From: Isoptericola dokdonensis DS-3
GTDB taxonomy: Bacteria > Actinomycetota > Actinomycetes > Actinomycetales > Cellulomonadaceae
Direction: 5' to 3'
NCBI RefSeq assembly: GCF_001636295.1
Contig: NZ_CP014209.1
Span: 2,542,001-2,606,000, forward strand
DNA: 64,000 bases
Shown: positions 1 to 12,984 of the stretch, piece after piece
How the letters are laid out: each line of letters starts with the position of its first letter
Position numbering within the stretch: position 1 is the first letter of the stretch
Made by a program: the position numbers and the translations under genes
The notes under the pieces: model-generated
Seen by the model: the letters and a program-made list of their open reading frames with translations, nothing else
Told to the model about the DNA's origin: nothing
Databases searched by the model: none

Positions 1-34
1 TGGTCTGAGGGGGTGGTGTGGGTGGTGCCCGTTT

Positions 35-62
35 CTCGGGAACCGCACAGTGGACGCGTGCA
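35..62 (-). other. 3' arm of the 23S rRNA processing stem
   Basis: Positions 45-58 (GCACAGTGGACGCG on the plus strand) are the exact reverse complement of 3275-3288 upstream of 23S. Pairing continues with mismatches outward to about 35 and inward to about 62. In the precursor RNA these two stretches would close a long stem around the whole 23S sequence, the classic RNase III processing substrate. The pairing is read directly; the processing role is known from other bacteria. Confidence 0.8.
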
Positions 63-77
63 TGCAAGGAGTGTGTG

Positions 78-3182
<3,105 letters not shown>

Positions 3183-3270
3183 CGGCACACACTACAAATA
3201 TGCTACAGAAATCCAAGAAAACGCCTCACCACCTCGCAAGAGGAAGTGATGCGTCTTTGAACATCTGGGA

Positions 3271-3298
3271 TGCTCGCGTCCACTGTGCAGTTCTCAAG
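3271..3298 (-). other. 5' arm of the 23S rRNA processing stem
   Basis: Positions 3275-3288 pair perfectly over 14 bases with 45-58 beyond the 23S 3' end. Flanking positions add further pairs with a few mismatches (for example 3290-3293 with 40-43, and 3270-3273 with 60-63). The two arms sit on either side of the 23S gene and close the precursor stem. Confidence 0.8.
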
Positions 3299-3299
3299 C
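3281..3299 (-). promoter_or_regulatory. boxA-like rRNA antitermination element in the spacer
   Basis: On the minus strand this reads GCTTGAGAACTGCACAGTG, closely similar to the leader element at 5370-5390 (GTTTGAGAACTCAACAGTGTG). The shared TTGAGAACT core upstream of both 16S and 23S matches the conserved boxA/NusB-S10 loading region of actinobacterial rRNA operons. It overlaps the processing-stem arm. The function is assigned by known position and motif. Confidence 0.65.
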
Positions 3300-3711
3300 A
3301 ACGGACGAACCCGCCGGCGCGGACGCCACCAACCCCACCACCACCAGAAGCCCCACACCTTCCGGTGCGAAGACCCTGCAGCAGCCAGGCGGTATGACAC
3401 CCACCGACGACCCGCGTCGTGAAACCCCCGACCCATGGCCGGTTGCCTCAGGACCCAACAGTGTGCTCTCCCGACCCCACTCACGACACCGACCCGACTT
3501 TCCAACCACCCACCCACCCCGAAGGGCAGCGCAGCGGCGTACTCGCGAGCCGGCCCACGAACGGGACCGTACGGTCAATGTTCCACCCAGAGCAGCCACC
3601 AGACGCACGAACGGCGCCTCGAGCAGCCTGCATGGACCCCAGCTGAACGATCCCACCAGCACCCACCCGAACGGGCGAGCAACACCGGTGCGACCACCAG
3701 GGCCACGTGCT

Positions 3712-5238
<1,527 letters not shown>

Positions 5239-5369
5239 AGAGAAAAACACCACGAACCCCGAAGAGCCCGCGATGCCAATCGATACTGGCCAGACAGCTA
5301 GCATAAAACCTAGATGTCCGATCCAAAGGAACCAATGAAGGTTCAATAAATTTGGCATTGACTATCAAG

Positions 5370-5390
5370 CACACTGTTGAGTTCTCAAAC
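5370..5390 (-). promoter_or_regulatory. boxA-like antitermination element in the rRNA leader
   Basis: The minus strand reads GTTTGAGAACTCAACAGTGTG, about 130 bases upstream of mature 16S. This is the conserved actinobacterial rRNA leader motif (TTGAGAACTCAA), and a second version occurs in the 16S-23S spacer. By established knowledge it loads NusB/S10 antitermination factors onto the transcribing polymerase. Confidence 0.7.
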
Positions 5391-5453
5391 AACCGACACA
5401 CACCATCCAGAACCGGAACTCACCGCTCCGGCCCCATCCGGGGCAACCCCTCT

Positions 5454-5482
5454 AACTTAGCGCCCCCGCCATTCCCATGCAA
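5454..5482 (-). promoter_or_regulatory. rRNA operon promoter P2 (proximal)
   Basis: On the minus strand a -35 hexamer TTGCAT (5477-5482) and a -10 hexamer TAAGTT (5454-5459) are separated by exactly 17 bases. Transcription would start near 5447, giving a leader of about 210 bases before 16S. It is weaker than P1 by consensus. Spacing and position support it; no experimental start is known. Confidence 0.55.
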
Positions 5483-5670
5483 ATCCGCCCCGCTCCGAAG
5501 AACGCCACGAAAAAACACCAGAAAACACAGACACCCCACCCCGACCAGAGCGCACAAAACACCCCGACCCAGAAGGAAGATGGTTCCCAACCCCCGGCCC
5601 GGCCACCGGTACCCAGCCACGAAGGCCGTCTCTACGGTGTCCGACTCGCCGAGCGGGCTGAACTCCGAGA

Positions 5671-5699
5671 ACATTACCCACCCACCCGCCCCACGTCAA
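5671..5699 (-). promoter_or_regulatory. rRNA operon promoter P1 (distal)
   Basis: On the minus strand TTGACG (5694-5699) and TAATGT (5671-5676) lie exactly 17 bases apart with a G-rich spacer. This is the closest match to a housekeeping sigma promoter in the region. The transcript would start near 5664, about 425 bases upstream of mature 16S. Tandem promoters are usual for rRNA operons. Confidence 0.72.
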
Positions 5700-5886
5700 C
5701 GCACCCCCACGTGGCCTGCACCACTCGCGGACCCGGCGTCGTCCGGTCGGACCTCACCCTGCTCGCGGCGACGGAGCGCCCACCTGTGGGGACACGGGGC
5801 ATCTGCCACCGACGAGGTCCCGCACCGTTCGAGCGCGGACGGCCTCGGACGCCGTCGGCCGGTCCGGTCCCGGTACTGCTCACGGA

Positions 5887-6336
5887 CTAGCCGGAGCCGG
5901 TGAGCGTCTGCTTGAAGAAGACGGCCGAGTCCTCGAAGCCGAGCGCACGGTAGAAGTCGCCCGCCCGGCGGCTGGCGAGCGAGACATAGGCGCATCCTTG
6001 CTGTGCGGCCCAGTCCCTGGCGCATGCCATCAGGGCGGCGCCGGTGCCGGCCCGCCGTCGTTCAGCGTCGACCATCAGCTCCTCGACCGAGCAGACCGGT
6101 CCGTTCGCGAGGAACGTCAGGTGGGTGGAGGCGAGGAGGTAGCCGGCGAGCGTGTCCGGGTCGTCCTGCGGCGTGGCGACGACGACGAGGGTGTCGGGTC
6201 GTGCCGTGAGCTCGCGGAACGTCGACCACAAGACGTCGCGTTCCGGCGTGAACGACGTGGCGAAGTCTCGCGCCAACGGCCACACCCGGTCGACGTCCTC
6301 GGGGCGGGCACGGCGGACGGCGACCATGCTCGTCAC
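5887..6336 (-). CDS. GNAT family N-acetyltransferase
   Basis: Predicted 149-residue acetyl-CoA-dependent N-acetyltransferase of the GNAT superfamily; the substrate is unknown. The acetyl-CoA pyrophosphate-binding loop is visible as RRAGTG (about residues 95-100), following the beta-4 strand VEELMVDAE, and the C-terminal half carries the FYRALGF motif typical of motif B. Size and motif order are normal for a single-domain GNAT. It starts divergently, 44 bases from the TauE-type gene, and ends just upstream of the rRNA promoter region. The ATG at 6336 is used; a second ATG three codons in is equally possible. Confidence 0.88.
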   Translation of the reverse strand: MTSMVAVRRARPEDVDRVWPLARDFATSFTPERDVLWSTFRELTARPDTLVVVATPQDDPDTLAGYLLASTHLTFLANGPVCSVEELMVDAERRRAGTGAALMACARDWAAQQGCAYVSLASRRAGDFYRALGFEDSAVFFKQTLTGSG

Positions 6337-6380
6337 CCTACCGAGACGAGCGAGCAGCCGTCCGCGGATACGCTTCCCCG

Positions 6381-7133
6381 ATGCTCGAGCCCGCCCCCCT
6401 CGTCGCCGGTCTGCCGTGGACCGGCTGGGCCGTCGTCGTCCTGGTGGCGCTGCTCGTCGGGTTCGCGAAGACCGCGCTCGGCGGCCTGGGGATGGTCGCC
6501 GCGGCGCTGATGGCGCTCGTCATCCCGGCGAAGGACTCGACCGGCGCGGTGCTGCTGCTCCTGATCACCGGCGACGTCGTCGCGATCTGGGCGTACCGCC
6601 GGCATGCCGACTTCCGCGTCATCGGGCGTCTCCTCGCACCGGTGCTGTGCGGCGTCGCGCTCGGCGCCGTCTTCCTCACGTCGGTCGGCGACGACGCCGT
6701 GCGGCGCACGATCGGCGCGATCCTGCTGGCCCTGCTGGTCCTCAACCTGTGGCGCGACCGGCTGCGTACCGACACGCGCCTCGCCACGGTCGGCTACGGC
6801 GGCCTCGCCGGGTTCACGACCATGGTCGCCAATGCCGGCGGGCCCCCGATGAGCCTCTACCTGCTCGGCTCCCACTTCGAGAAGTGGCGGTTCCTGGGCA
6901 CGACGGCGTGGTTCTTCTTCACGGTGAACGTCATCAAGCTGCCGGTGGCGGTCGGCGTGGGCATCGTCGGCACCGACACCGTCGCCCTGTGGGCGGTGCT
7001 CGCGCCCGTCGTGCTCGTCGGCACGTGGATCGGGCGTCGGGTGATCGGCCGGATCGACCAGCGACTGTTCGAGCGGCTCGTCACCGGGTTCGTGGCCGTC
7101 GCGGCACTCAACCTGCTGCTCGTCCCCGCCTGA
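6381..7133 (+). CDS. TauE/SafE family sulfite/anion exporter
   Basis: Integral membrane protein of 250 residues with about eight hydrophobic segments in two halves. Each half begins with a small-residue-rich motif, GFAKTALGGLGM near residue 27 and VANAGGPPMSLYLL near residue 150; the latter is the family signature. TauE/SafE proteins export sulfite, sulfoacetate or other organic anions across the cytoplasmic membrane; the substrate here is unknown. A TACGCT box ends exactly 6 bases before the ATG, so the transcript is probably leaderless. There is no catabolic neighbour that would identify the substrate. Confidence 0.85.
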   Translation: MLEPAPLVAGLPWTGWAVVVLVALLVGFAKTALGGLGMVAAALMALVIPAKDSTGAVLLLLITGDVVAIWAYRRHADFRVIGRLLAPVLCGVALGAVFLTSVGDDAVRRTIGAILLALLVLNLWRDRLRTDTRLATVGYGGLAGFTTMVANAGGPPMSLYLLGSHFEKWRFLGTTAWFFFTVNVIKLPVAVGVGIVGTDTVALWAVLAPVVLVGTWIGRRVIGRIDQRLFERLVTGFVAVAALNLLLVPA

Positions 7134-7228
7134 CCCCGGCCCCGGCCCGCGCCCGGGTCGATGAGTTGTCCATCGGCCCCGGGTCGACCCTGTGACGGAG
7201 GACCACCGGCACGGACGAGGGGACGACC

Positions 7229-7786
7229 ATGGCCAAGGTGATCGCAGGGGCGACGGTGTCGCTCGACGGGTACTGCCAGGACGCGAACGGCAGCAGCGCC
7301 GCCCTGTACGCGGACTTCGAGGAGCTCACCGGCAGCGGATACATGCAGCGGGTCGCGGACGAGACCGGCGCGGTGCTCATGGGTCGGCGGACGTTCGACG
7401 GCGCGGAGGACCCCGACGACTACGCGGACAGCTACGAGTTCCAGGCACCGATCTTCGTCGTCACGCACCGCCCTCCTACGGTGGAGCCGAAGCGCAACGA
7501 ACGCCTGTGGATCACGTTCGTGCCGGACGTCGAGGACGCCGTCCGACAGGCCGTCGCCGCGGCGGGGGACCGCGGCGTCACCTTCGTCGGGGGTGCCGAC
7601 CTCTTCCGTCAGCTCCTCGCCGGCGGCCTCGTCGACGAGCTCGCCGTGGACGTCATGCCCGTGCTGCTCGGTGGCGGCGTCCGCCTGTTCGACGACGGCA
7701 CCGCGGCGACGCTGGAGAAGATCAGCGTCGAGGAGGTCGGGGTGCGCACGTGCCTGCGCTACCGCGTCGTCCCGGCCACCACATGA
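7229..7786 (+). CDS. dihydrofolate reductase family protein (RibD C-terminal domain)
   Basis: Predicted 185-residue NADPH-dependent reductase with the fold shared by DHFR and the RibD reductase domain. The N-terminal strand KVIAGATVSLDGY, the LMGRRTFDG segment near residue 50 and the C-terminal FVGGADLF...LVDELAVDVMPVLLGGG block are characteristic of the stand-alone RibD_C proteins common in actinobacteria, whose substrates are mostly unknown. A GAGGGGAC ribosome-binding site precedes the ATG. It converges on the AI-2E transporter gene, with a hairpin between them. Confidence 0.87.
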   Translation: MAKVIAGATVSLDGYCQDANGSSAALYADFEELTGSGYMQRVADETGAVLMGRRTFDGAEDPDDYADSYEFQAPIFVVTHRPPTVEPKRNERLWITFVPDVEDAVRQAVAAAGDRGVTFVGGADLFRQLLAGGLVDELAVDVMPVLLGGGVRLFDDGTAATLEKISVEEVGVRTCLRYRVVPATT

Positions 7787-7810
7787 CGGCAGGACCGGCG
7801 GACGGCGGCG

Positions 7811-7834
7811 GACCCTGTGGACGCCGGCAGGGTC
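7811..7834. terminator. hairpin between convergent genes
   Basis: GACCCTG (7811-7817) and CAGGGTC (7828-7834) form a perfect 7-bp stem with a 10-base loop between two convergent genes; the right arm overlaps the stop codon of the minus-strand gene. No T-tract follows. A role as bidirectional terminator is inferred from position. Confidence 0.45.
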
Positions 7835-9008
7835 AGACCGTCTCGTCGCGCTTCTGACGGGCGAACCGCGCCGGGAGGTCCGGACCGTCCCACACCTGGA
7901 TCACGCGCCAGACGGACGCGGCGATCGGCACGGCGAGCACGGCGCCGGTGATGCCGGCCAGCACCGTGCCGGCGGTCAGGGCGACCAGGATGACCAGCGG
8001 GTGCAGGCGCAGGGTCCGGCCCATGACCACGGGCTGGAGGAACGTGCCCTCGAGCTGGTTGACCGCCACGACGATCGCGACCACGACCAGCGCCTCGACG
8101 GGCCCGACGGCGACGAGCGCCACGAGAGCGGCGAGGGCGCCGGCGAGGGTGGCGCCGACCAGCGGGATGAACGCGAGCAGGAAGACGAGCACCGACAGCG
8201 GGATCGCGAGAGGCACGCCCACGATCGCCAGGCCGACCCCGATGCCGACGGCGTCGACGACCGCGATGATCGCGGTGCCGCGCACGTACCCACCGAGGGT
8301 GGTGACGGCGGCGGCGCCGGCGCGGTGCCCGCGCTGGTGGGCCTTCCCCTCGAAGGGCCGCAGCAGGAACTCCCACATGGCCGGGCCGTCCTTGAGGAAG
8401 AAGAACAGCACCACGACCATGATGAAGAAGCCGGTGACGAAGTCGGCGGTCTGGGAGACGCCGGCGAGCGCACCGGATCCCACGGCGCTGGACTGCAGCA
8501 GGCCGGCCGCCGACTCACGGACCGAGGAGATCTGCTCCTCGGAGATCTGGAAGGGCAGGTCCTGGACGTACGTCTGCAGGGAGTCGAACCCGTCGAGGGC
8601 CTGGCTGCGGAGCTCGTCCCACTGGTCGACGACGGCCAGCACCACGAGCCACACCACCGCGGCCAGGATGGCCACCAGGGTCAGGAGCGCGATCCACGTG
8701 GCGAGCAGCGACGGCACGCCCCGATGACGCATCAGGGAGACCAGCGGCGAGATCGCCGCCGACAGCACGAGCGCGATGAGCACGGGGATCACGACGAGCG
8801 TCAGGCGGGTGCCCACGAACAGCAGCACCGCGACCAGCGCGAGGACCGCGAGGGTCTGCACCGATCGCGTGCCCACCCGGCCGAACCCGTCGGCCCACAG
8901 GCGGGAGGCGCCCTGCGCCTCGGCCCGGGGGGCGGGGCGGGGCTCGACGCGGGTCGGCTCGACCTGTCGACTGTCACGGCGCGGCCTGCTGCGGCCGAAT
9001 AGACCCAT
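7833..9008 (-). CDS. AI-2E family transporter (TqsA/PerM-like)
   Basis: 391-residue multi-pass membrane protein of the PF01594 (AI-2E transporter) family. A basic, proline-rich cytoplasmic tail of about 60 residues is followed by paired hydrophobic helices, a long central soluble region (residues about 140-210) and a C-terminal block with PLVGATLAG and the family-typical NQLEGTFLQPVVMG motif. Members include TqsA (autoinducer-2 export) and Na+/H+ antiporters, so the substrate cannot be told from sequence. The start is the ATG at 9008. Confidence 0.9.
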   Translation of the reverse strand: MGLFGRSRPRRDSRQVEPTRVEPRPAPRAEAQGASRLWADGFGRVGTRSVQTLAVLALVAVLLFVGTRLTLVVIPVLIALVLSAAISPLVSLMRHRGVPSLLATWIALLTLVAILAAVVWLVVLAVVDQWDELRSQALDGFDSLQTYVQDLPFQISEEQISSVRESAAGLLQSSAVGSGALAGVSQTADFVTGFFIMVVVLFFFLKDGPAMWEFLLRPFEGKAHQRGHRAGAAAVTTLGGYVRGTAIIAVVDAVGIGVGLAIVGVPLAIPLSVLVFLLAFIPLVGATLAGALAALVALVAVGPVEALVVVAIVVAVNQLEGTFLQPVVMGRTLRLHPLVILVALTAGTVLAGITGAVLAVPIAASVWRVIQVWDGPDLPARFARQKRDETV

Positions 9009-9171
9009 CGTCTGTTCCCCTTCGCACGTCCGGCGGGTGCCGGACGTGACGACGCTAGTGCGGATCGTGCCGTCGTCCGAGCCGACACGGCGACGTCCGA
9101 CCTCTTCCGCGCGGCGCCTGGACGACGTCGGTCCCCGTGGGGCACGTGCCCCACGGCCCTAGGCTCGACGC

Positions 9172-9648
9172 ATGCCGACCATCGTCCTGACGACAGCGAT
9201 CCGCGCGACCCCGGACGCGTGCTTCGCCGCGAGCCTCTCGGTGGAGGCCCACACGGCGTCGATGGGGGACTCGGGCGAGCGCGCGGTCGCCGGGCGGACG
9301 ACGGGCGTCCTGGGCCCTGGCGACACCGTGACGTGGCGGGCACGACACTTCGGGCTGCCCTTCCGGATGACGGCGCGCATCGGCGTCCACGAGGCGCCGC
9401 ACCGGTTCATCGACGAACAGGTCTCCGGTCCGTTCAGGAGCTGGTGGCACGAGCACAGGTTCGCGGCGACGCCCGACGGGACGTCGATGACGGACACGGT
9501 GCGATACACGTCCCCCGCCGGGCCGCTGGGGCGGCTCGTCGACCGGCTCGTGCTCGTCCGGTACCTCACGCGGCTGCTGGAAGCCCGCAACCGCTGGCTC
9601 GCGGCCGAGCTCAGCCGTGGTCGTGGAGACGCCGGCGCAGCTGGGTGA
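9172..9648 (+). CDS. SRPBCC (START-like) family protein
   Basis: 158-residue protein resembling the SRPBCC/polyketide-cyclase-like ligand-binding fold. It has an alternating N-terminal strand, a PGDTVTWRARHFGLPF segment, the typical FIDEQVSGPFRSWWHEHRF block near residue 85 and a C-terminal helix. Such proteins bind hydrophobic ligands; none is identifiable here. A TAGGCT box lies exactly 6 bases before the ATG (leaderless type). Its 3' end overlaps the convergent LapA-like gene by 38 bases. Confidence 0.8.
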   Translation: MPTIVLTTAIRATPDACFAASLSVEAHTASMGDSGERAVAGRTTGVLGPGDTVTWRARHFGLPFRMTARIGVHEAPHRFIDEQVSGPFRSWWHEHRFAATPDGTSMTDTVRYTSPAGPLGRLVDRLVLVRYLTRLLEARNRWLAAELSRGRGDAGAAG

Positions 9649-9985
9649 TGCGGACGGTGCCGACGACGAGCGCCACGACGCCCACCCCGACCCCGGCGAC
9701 GAGCAGGGCCACCGCCAGGGGCACCGTCCCTTGCAGACCGAGGAACGTGACCTGCACGAGCTGGGTGTTCTGGAGCATGAGGACGATCAGCGCCACGAGG
9801 ACGAACGCCGCGACGCAGATGCCGATCCACAGCGCTCCGACCCGGCTCCGGGGAGACCTTCTGCTCCTGCGGGTGGCGCGGCGACTCCCGCTCCCGTCGA
9901 GGGAGATCGGCGGGGTGCCGGTCACCGATCGGCGAGGACTGCCGTTGACCGCGGAGGTGAGCCGCGTCGGGGGGACGGTGGCCAT
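9611..9985 (-). CDS. LapA-domain (DUF1049) membrane protein
   Basis: 124-residue small membrane protein. After a basic, low-complexity N-terminal part it has two hydrophobic helices (about residues 45-67 and 80-105) separated by NTQLVQVTFLG, the hallmark of the LapA/DUF1049 family, which in Proteobacteria takes part in LPS assembly; the role in Gram-positives is unknown. The ATG at 9985 is chosen over an upstream in-frame ATG because AAGGAGG lies 5 bases before it. The coding end overlaps the convergent SRPBCC gene. Confidence 0.78.
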   Translation of the reverse strand: MATVPPTRLTSAVNGSPRRSVTGTPPISLDGSGSRRATRRSRRSPRSRVGALWIGICVAAFVLVALIVLMLQNTQLVQVTFLGLQGTVPLAVALLVAGVGVGVVALVVGTVRITQLRRRLHDHG

Positions 9986-10080
9986 GACGGCCTCCTTGCG
10001 TCTCCGGGGCCGCGCTCCTCGAACGAGGGCGTTCACCCGGATGTCTCGACACTACGCCTGGCCGCACGGGGCGGGGCCCG

Positions 10081-11172
10081 TCACCGCCCGAGCTGTGCCG
10101 CCAGCGGACACCCGAACGGGTCGCGCGCCCGGTGCTCGACGTCATTGAGGTAGCCCACGACGATCCGGTACGACGTGAAGAACCCGACCTCGGTGTAGGT
10201 GACGTCGAGCTGTGCGCAGTACTCGCGCACCAGGGGCTGGACGCGCCGCAGGTTCGGGCGGGGCATGCTCGGGAACAGGTGGTGCTCGACCTGCCGGTTC
10301 AGACCACCCATGACGAAGTCGACGACGACGTTGCCCCGGATGTTGCGCGACATCAGCACCTGCCGCCGCAGGAAGTCGACCTCGCCGTCCGCGGGCACGA
10401 TCGGCATCCCCTTGTGGTTGGGGGCGAAGGCACCGCCGAGCAGGATCCCGAACAGCCCCAGCTGTACGGCGAGGAACGCACCGGCCATCGCCGGGGGCAG
10501 CAGCACGACGAGCACCACAACGTTCAGGACGAGGCGGCACAGCAGCACCGGGATCTCCACGCCACGGTGGACGACGGGCCCCCGGCCCAGCGCCCGGCGC
10601 ACGCTCGCCACGTGCAGGTTCAGCCCCTCCAACGTCAGCAGCGGGAAGAAGAACCACCCCTGGCGTCGGGCGAACCACCCACGCCACCCCTGGCGGCTCG
10701 CCAGCACCGCCGGCGTGAACGCGATCACCCCCGGCGAGATGTCCGGGTCGCGGGACTCCTGGTTCGGGGCGGCATGGTGCGCGTCGTGCTTCGCCGTCCA
10801 CCACGCGTGGCTCAGACCGACGAAGCCGTTGGCCAGCACCCGACCGGTCCAGTCGTTCCACGCCCGCGACCGGAAGACCTGCCGGTGCGAGCTGTCGTGC
10901 CCGAGGAACGCGAGCTGCGCCAGGACCACCGCGAGCGCCGCCGCGAGCGCCAGCTGCCACCACGACTCCCCCACGAGCACGACGCCCGCCCACACGAGGC
11001 CGAACGCGAGGACCGCCGCGACCAGCCGGGTCCAGTAGTAGGCGTAGCGCCGCCGGAGCAGGCCGGACTCGCGCACGATCTTCGCCAGGACGGAGTAGTC
11101 GCGCACCGCGCGGGGGGCCGGCCGGCGGACGGACAGGTCCGGGGCGACGGGACGTTCGCTCGACACGGACAC
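10081..11172 (-). CDS. membrane fatty acid desaturase (acyl-CoA/acyl-lipid type)
   Basis: 363-residue integral membrane di-iron desaturase that introduces a double bond into acyl chains. The three histidine boxes are all present: GHDSSH, then KHDAHH, then QVEHHLFPSMPR near the C-terminus, which gives the eight expected ligands. Hydrophobic pairs lie between the boxes. The family includes DesA3-like stearoyl desaturases of actinobacteria. I start it at the GTG at 11172, which has GGAGG 6 bases upstream; a longer frame to 11331 adds a low-complexity basic region and would overlap the divergent transglutaminase gene. The electron donor partner is not in the window. Confidence 0.9.
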   Translation of the reverse strand: MSVSSERPVAPDLSVRRPAPRAVRDYSVLAKIVRESGLLRRRYAYYWTRLVAAVLAFGLVWAGVVLVGESWWQLALAAALAVVLAQLAFLGHDSSHRQVFRSRAWNDWTGRVLANGFVGLSHAWWTAKHDAHHAAPNQESRDPDISPGVIAFTPAVLASRQGWRGWFARRQGWFFFPLLTLEGLNLHVASVRRALGRGPVVHRGVEIPVLLCRLVLNVVVLVVLLPPAMAGAFLAVQLGLFGILLGGAFAPNHKGMPIVPADGEVDFLRRQVLMSRNIRGNVVVDFVMGGLNRQVEHHLFPSMPRPNLRRVQPLVREYCAQLDVTYTEVGFFTSYRIVVGYLNDVEHRARDPFGCPLAAQLGR

Positions 11173-11339
11173 GGTCCACCTCCGACGCCGGGCATCGCCC
11201 CGGTGCGTCGTCGGTCCCCCGTCGACACGGGAGACCGTCTGCGGGGCGACCTGCCGGCCGCCCGCACCTTTCACAGTACGCCTGCCCGGCGCAGGTCCCG
11301 GGCGTGGTGCGACGGTCGGCGCGTCGACCATGGCGCATC

Positions 11340-12149
11340 ATGGCTCGCATGCGACGCGACGTCTCCGCCCATCTGTCCGTCGACGTGACGTCCGCGGCCA
11401 CCCTGGCCTTCGCCGTCGAGGTCGCCCCCGGCCACGAGGCGGACGAGACGCTGGAGGTCACGCTCGACGGCGCGACCCTCGCGTCCGAGCGCGTCGACGA
11501 CGCCGACGGGACGCGGCTGCGCGTGGTGCGGGCCGGCCCCGGGCGCCTGGTCGTCGACTACACGGCGCAGGTGACGGGGCGCCACGGCGACGCCGTCACC
11601 CCCGCCCCGACCACCGCCGACCTGCTGCGGTACCTGCGGCCGAGCCGCTACGCCGAGTCGGACTCCCTCGGGCCGACGGCGAGCGCCGAGTTCGCGGGGC
11701 TGCACGGGTCCGACCTGCTCGCCGCGGTGAGCTCGTGGGTCGGCACCCGCCTGAGCTACGTGCCCGGGTCGAGCCTGCCCACGGACGGGGCGGTGCAGAC
11801 CCTGCTCGCCCGACAGGGCGTGTGCCGGGACTACGCCCACCTCGTCGTCGGGCTGCTGCGCGCCCTCGACGTGCCCGCGCGTCTCGCCGCCGTCTACGCG
11901 CCGGGCCTGGACCCGATGGACTTCCACGCCGTCGCCGAGGCGTACGTCGACGGCGCCTGGCACGTCGTCGACGCCACCACGCTCGCACCGCGCTCGACCC
12001 TGGTGCGGATCGCGACCGGGCGCGACGCCGCCGACACCGCGTTCCTCAGCGTCTACGACGGGACCGCGACCCTCGACGAGATCGAGGTGACGGCGGTCGT
12101 GGACGACCTGCCCGACGACGACGTCCACCAGCTCGTCCGGCTCGGCTGA
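11340..12149 (+). CDS. transglutaminase-like domain protein
   Basis: 269-residue protein with an N-terminal beta-rich domain and a transglutaminase-like cysteine protease domain. The catalytic triad is visible: Cys162 in GVCRDYAHL, His in MDFHAVAEAY and Asp in HVVDAT. The QGVCRDYAHLVVGLLRALD block is typical of the bacterial transglut_core family, which includes proteases and protein-modifying enzymes; the substrate is unknown. Two ATGs (11340, 11349) are possible starts. It converges on the methyltransferase gene with only about 40 GC-rich bases between. Confidence 0.85.
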   Translation: MARMRRDVSAHLSVDVTSAATLAFAVEVAPGHEADETLEVTLDGATLASERVDDADGTRLRVVRAGPGRLVVDYTAQVTGRHGDAVTPAPTTADLLRYLRPSRYAESDSLGPTASAEFAGLHGSDLLAAVSSWVGTRLSYVPGSSLPTDGAVQTLLARQGVCRDYAHLVVGLLRALDVPARLAAVYAPGLDPMDFHAVAEAYVDGAWHVVDATTLAPRSTLVRIATGRDAADTAFLSVYDGTATLDEIEVTAVVDDLPDDDVHQLVRLG

Positions 12150-12191
12150 GCGCGCCGACGGCGCCCCCGGCCCCGGCCCCGGTGGCGGGGC

Positions 12192-12896
12192 TCAGGCCGC
12201 TTCCAGCACGAAGAAGAGGAAGCAGAAGAAGCGCGTCCGCTCCCCGCTCGCGATCCGCGGGGTGAGGAGCTCGGCCGGCGTGTCCGGCGACGGCGCGGGC
12301 TCGTCGATCACCGCGATGCGGAACCCCGCGGCGGAGAACTCCTGCGACATCGTGCTCAGGGACCGGTGCCAGAACGTCAGCACCGCGGGTTCGCCGTCGA
12401 ACTCGAAGTCCTCCGCGTACTGCCGGGTCGCGAAGTTGTCCTCGTCCGGGTAGCTGAAGGCGTGCACGAAAGGGTGGTTGACCGAGAGGATGAGCCGGCC
12501 GCCGGGCTTCAGCACCCTCCTGATCTCCGCCAGCGGCCCGGACCAGTCCTCCAGATAGTGCAGGACGAGCGAGGCCGTGACGTCGTCGAAGGTGTCGTCC
12601 GCGAAGGGCAGCGGCTCGGCCAGGTCGGCGACGTGCAGCGGCACGTCGTCGCCCAGCCGCCGACGCGCCAGCGCGATCATGGCGGGGCTGCCGTCGAACC
12701 CGGTGACGACGGCACCCCGGGCGAGGAGCTCGGCCGCCAGGGGGCCGGTGCCGCATCCCGCGTCGAGGATCCGGCGGCCGGTCACGTCACCCGCGAGCCG
12801 GACCATCGCCGGTCGTTCGTAGTAGGCGTTCAGCAGGCTCGAGTCGTTCTCCGTGCCGTAGCTGTCGGCGAAGGCGTCGTAGTGGTCGGCCTGCAT
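12192..12896 (-). CDS. class I SAM-dependent methyltransferase
   Basis: 234-residue methyltransferase with a complete class I core. Motif I is ILDAGCGTGPLAAELL (about residue 42), the acidic end of beta 2 is FDGSPAMIALA, and post-motif ADLAEPLPFADDTFDDVTASLVLHYLEDW matches the Methyltransf_11 subfamily (UbiE/small-molecule type). The C-terminal half ends in a hydrophobic stretch. The acceptor substrate cannot be inferred from the neighbours. Confidence 0.88.
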   Translation of the reverse strand: MQADHYDAFADSYGTENDSSLLNAYYERPAMVRLAGDVTGRRILDAGCGTGPLAAELLARGAVVTGFDGSPAMIALARRRLGDDVPLHVADLAEPLPFADDTFDDVTASLVLHYLEDWSGPLAEIRRVLKPGGRLILSVNHPFVHAFSYPDEDNFATRQYAEDFEFDGEPAVLTFWHRSLSTMSQEFSAAGFRIAVIDEPAPSPDTPAELLTPRIASGERTRFFCFLFFVLEAA

Positions 12897-12984
12897 GCGG
12901 TTCCCTCCGTCGGACGTCCCGACGACGGACGCTACCGGCCGCAGCGCGCCTGGGCGCGAGCCCGCGGGCCCGGCGCGCCGCGGA

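Larger units (their letters stand above)
5239..5886 (-). other. rRNA leader and promoter region
   Basis: This 650-base gap between the GNAT gene and 16S is the rRNA control region: P1 at 5671-5699, P2 at 5454-5482 and boxA at 5370-5390. The part nearest 16S (5240-5370) is noticeably AT-richer than its surroundings. The part from 5700 to 5886 shows no further element that I can name. Reading frames here are not credible genes. Confidence 0.75.

Noticed and set aside
5300..5326. A third rRNA promoter (TTGGAT ... TATGCT on the minus strand)
   Set aside because: The spacer is only 15 bases and the site lies downstream of boxA, where an rRNA promoter would bypass antitermination.
7593..9002. A 469-codon open frame on the plus strand
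   Set aside because: It is antisense to the AI-2E transporter; the Asp/Glu/Gly/His-rich composition is typical of a shadow.
10081..11331. Longer start for the desaturase at 11331
   Set aside because: The extra 53 codons are low-complexity, overlap the divergent gene start and have no ribosome-binding site, while the GTG at 11172 has GGAGG 6 bases upstream.
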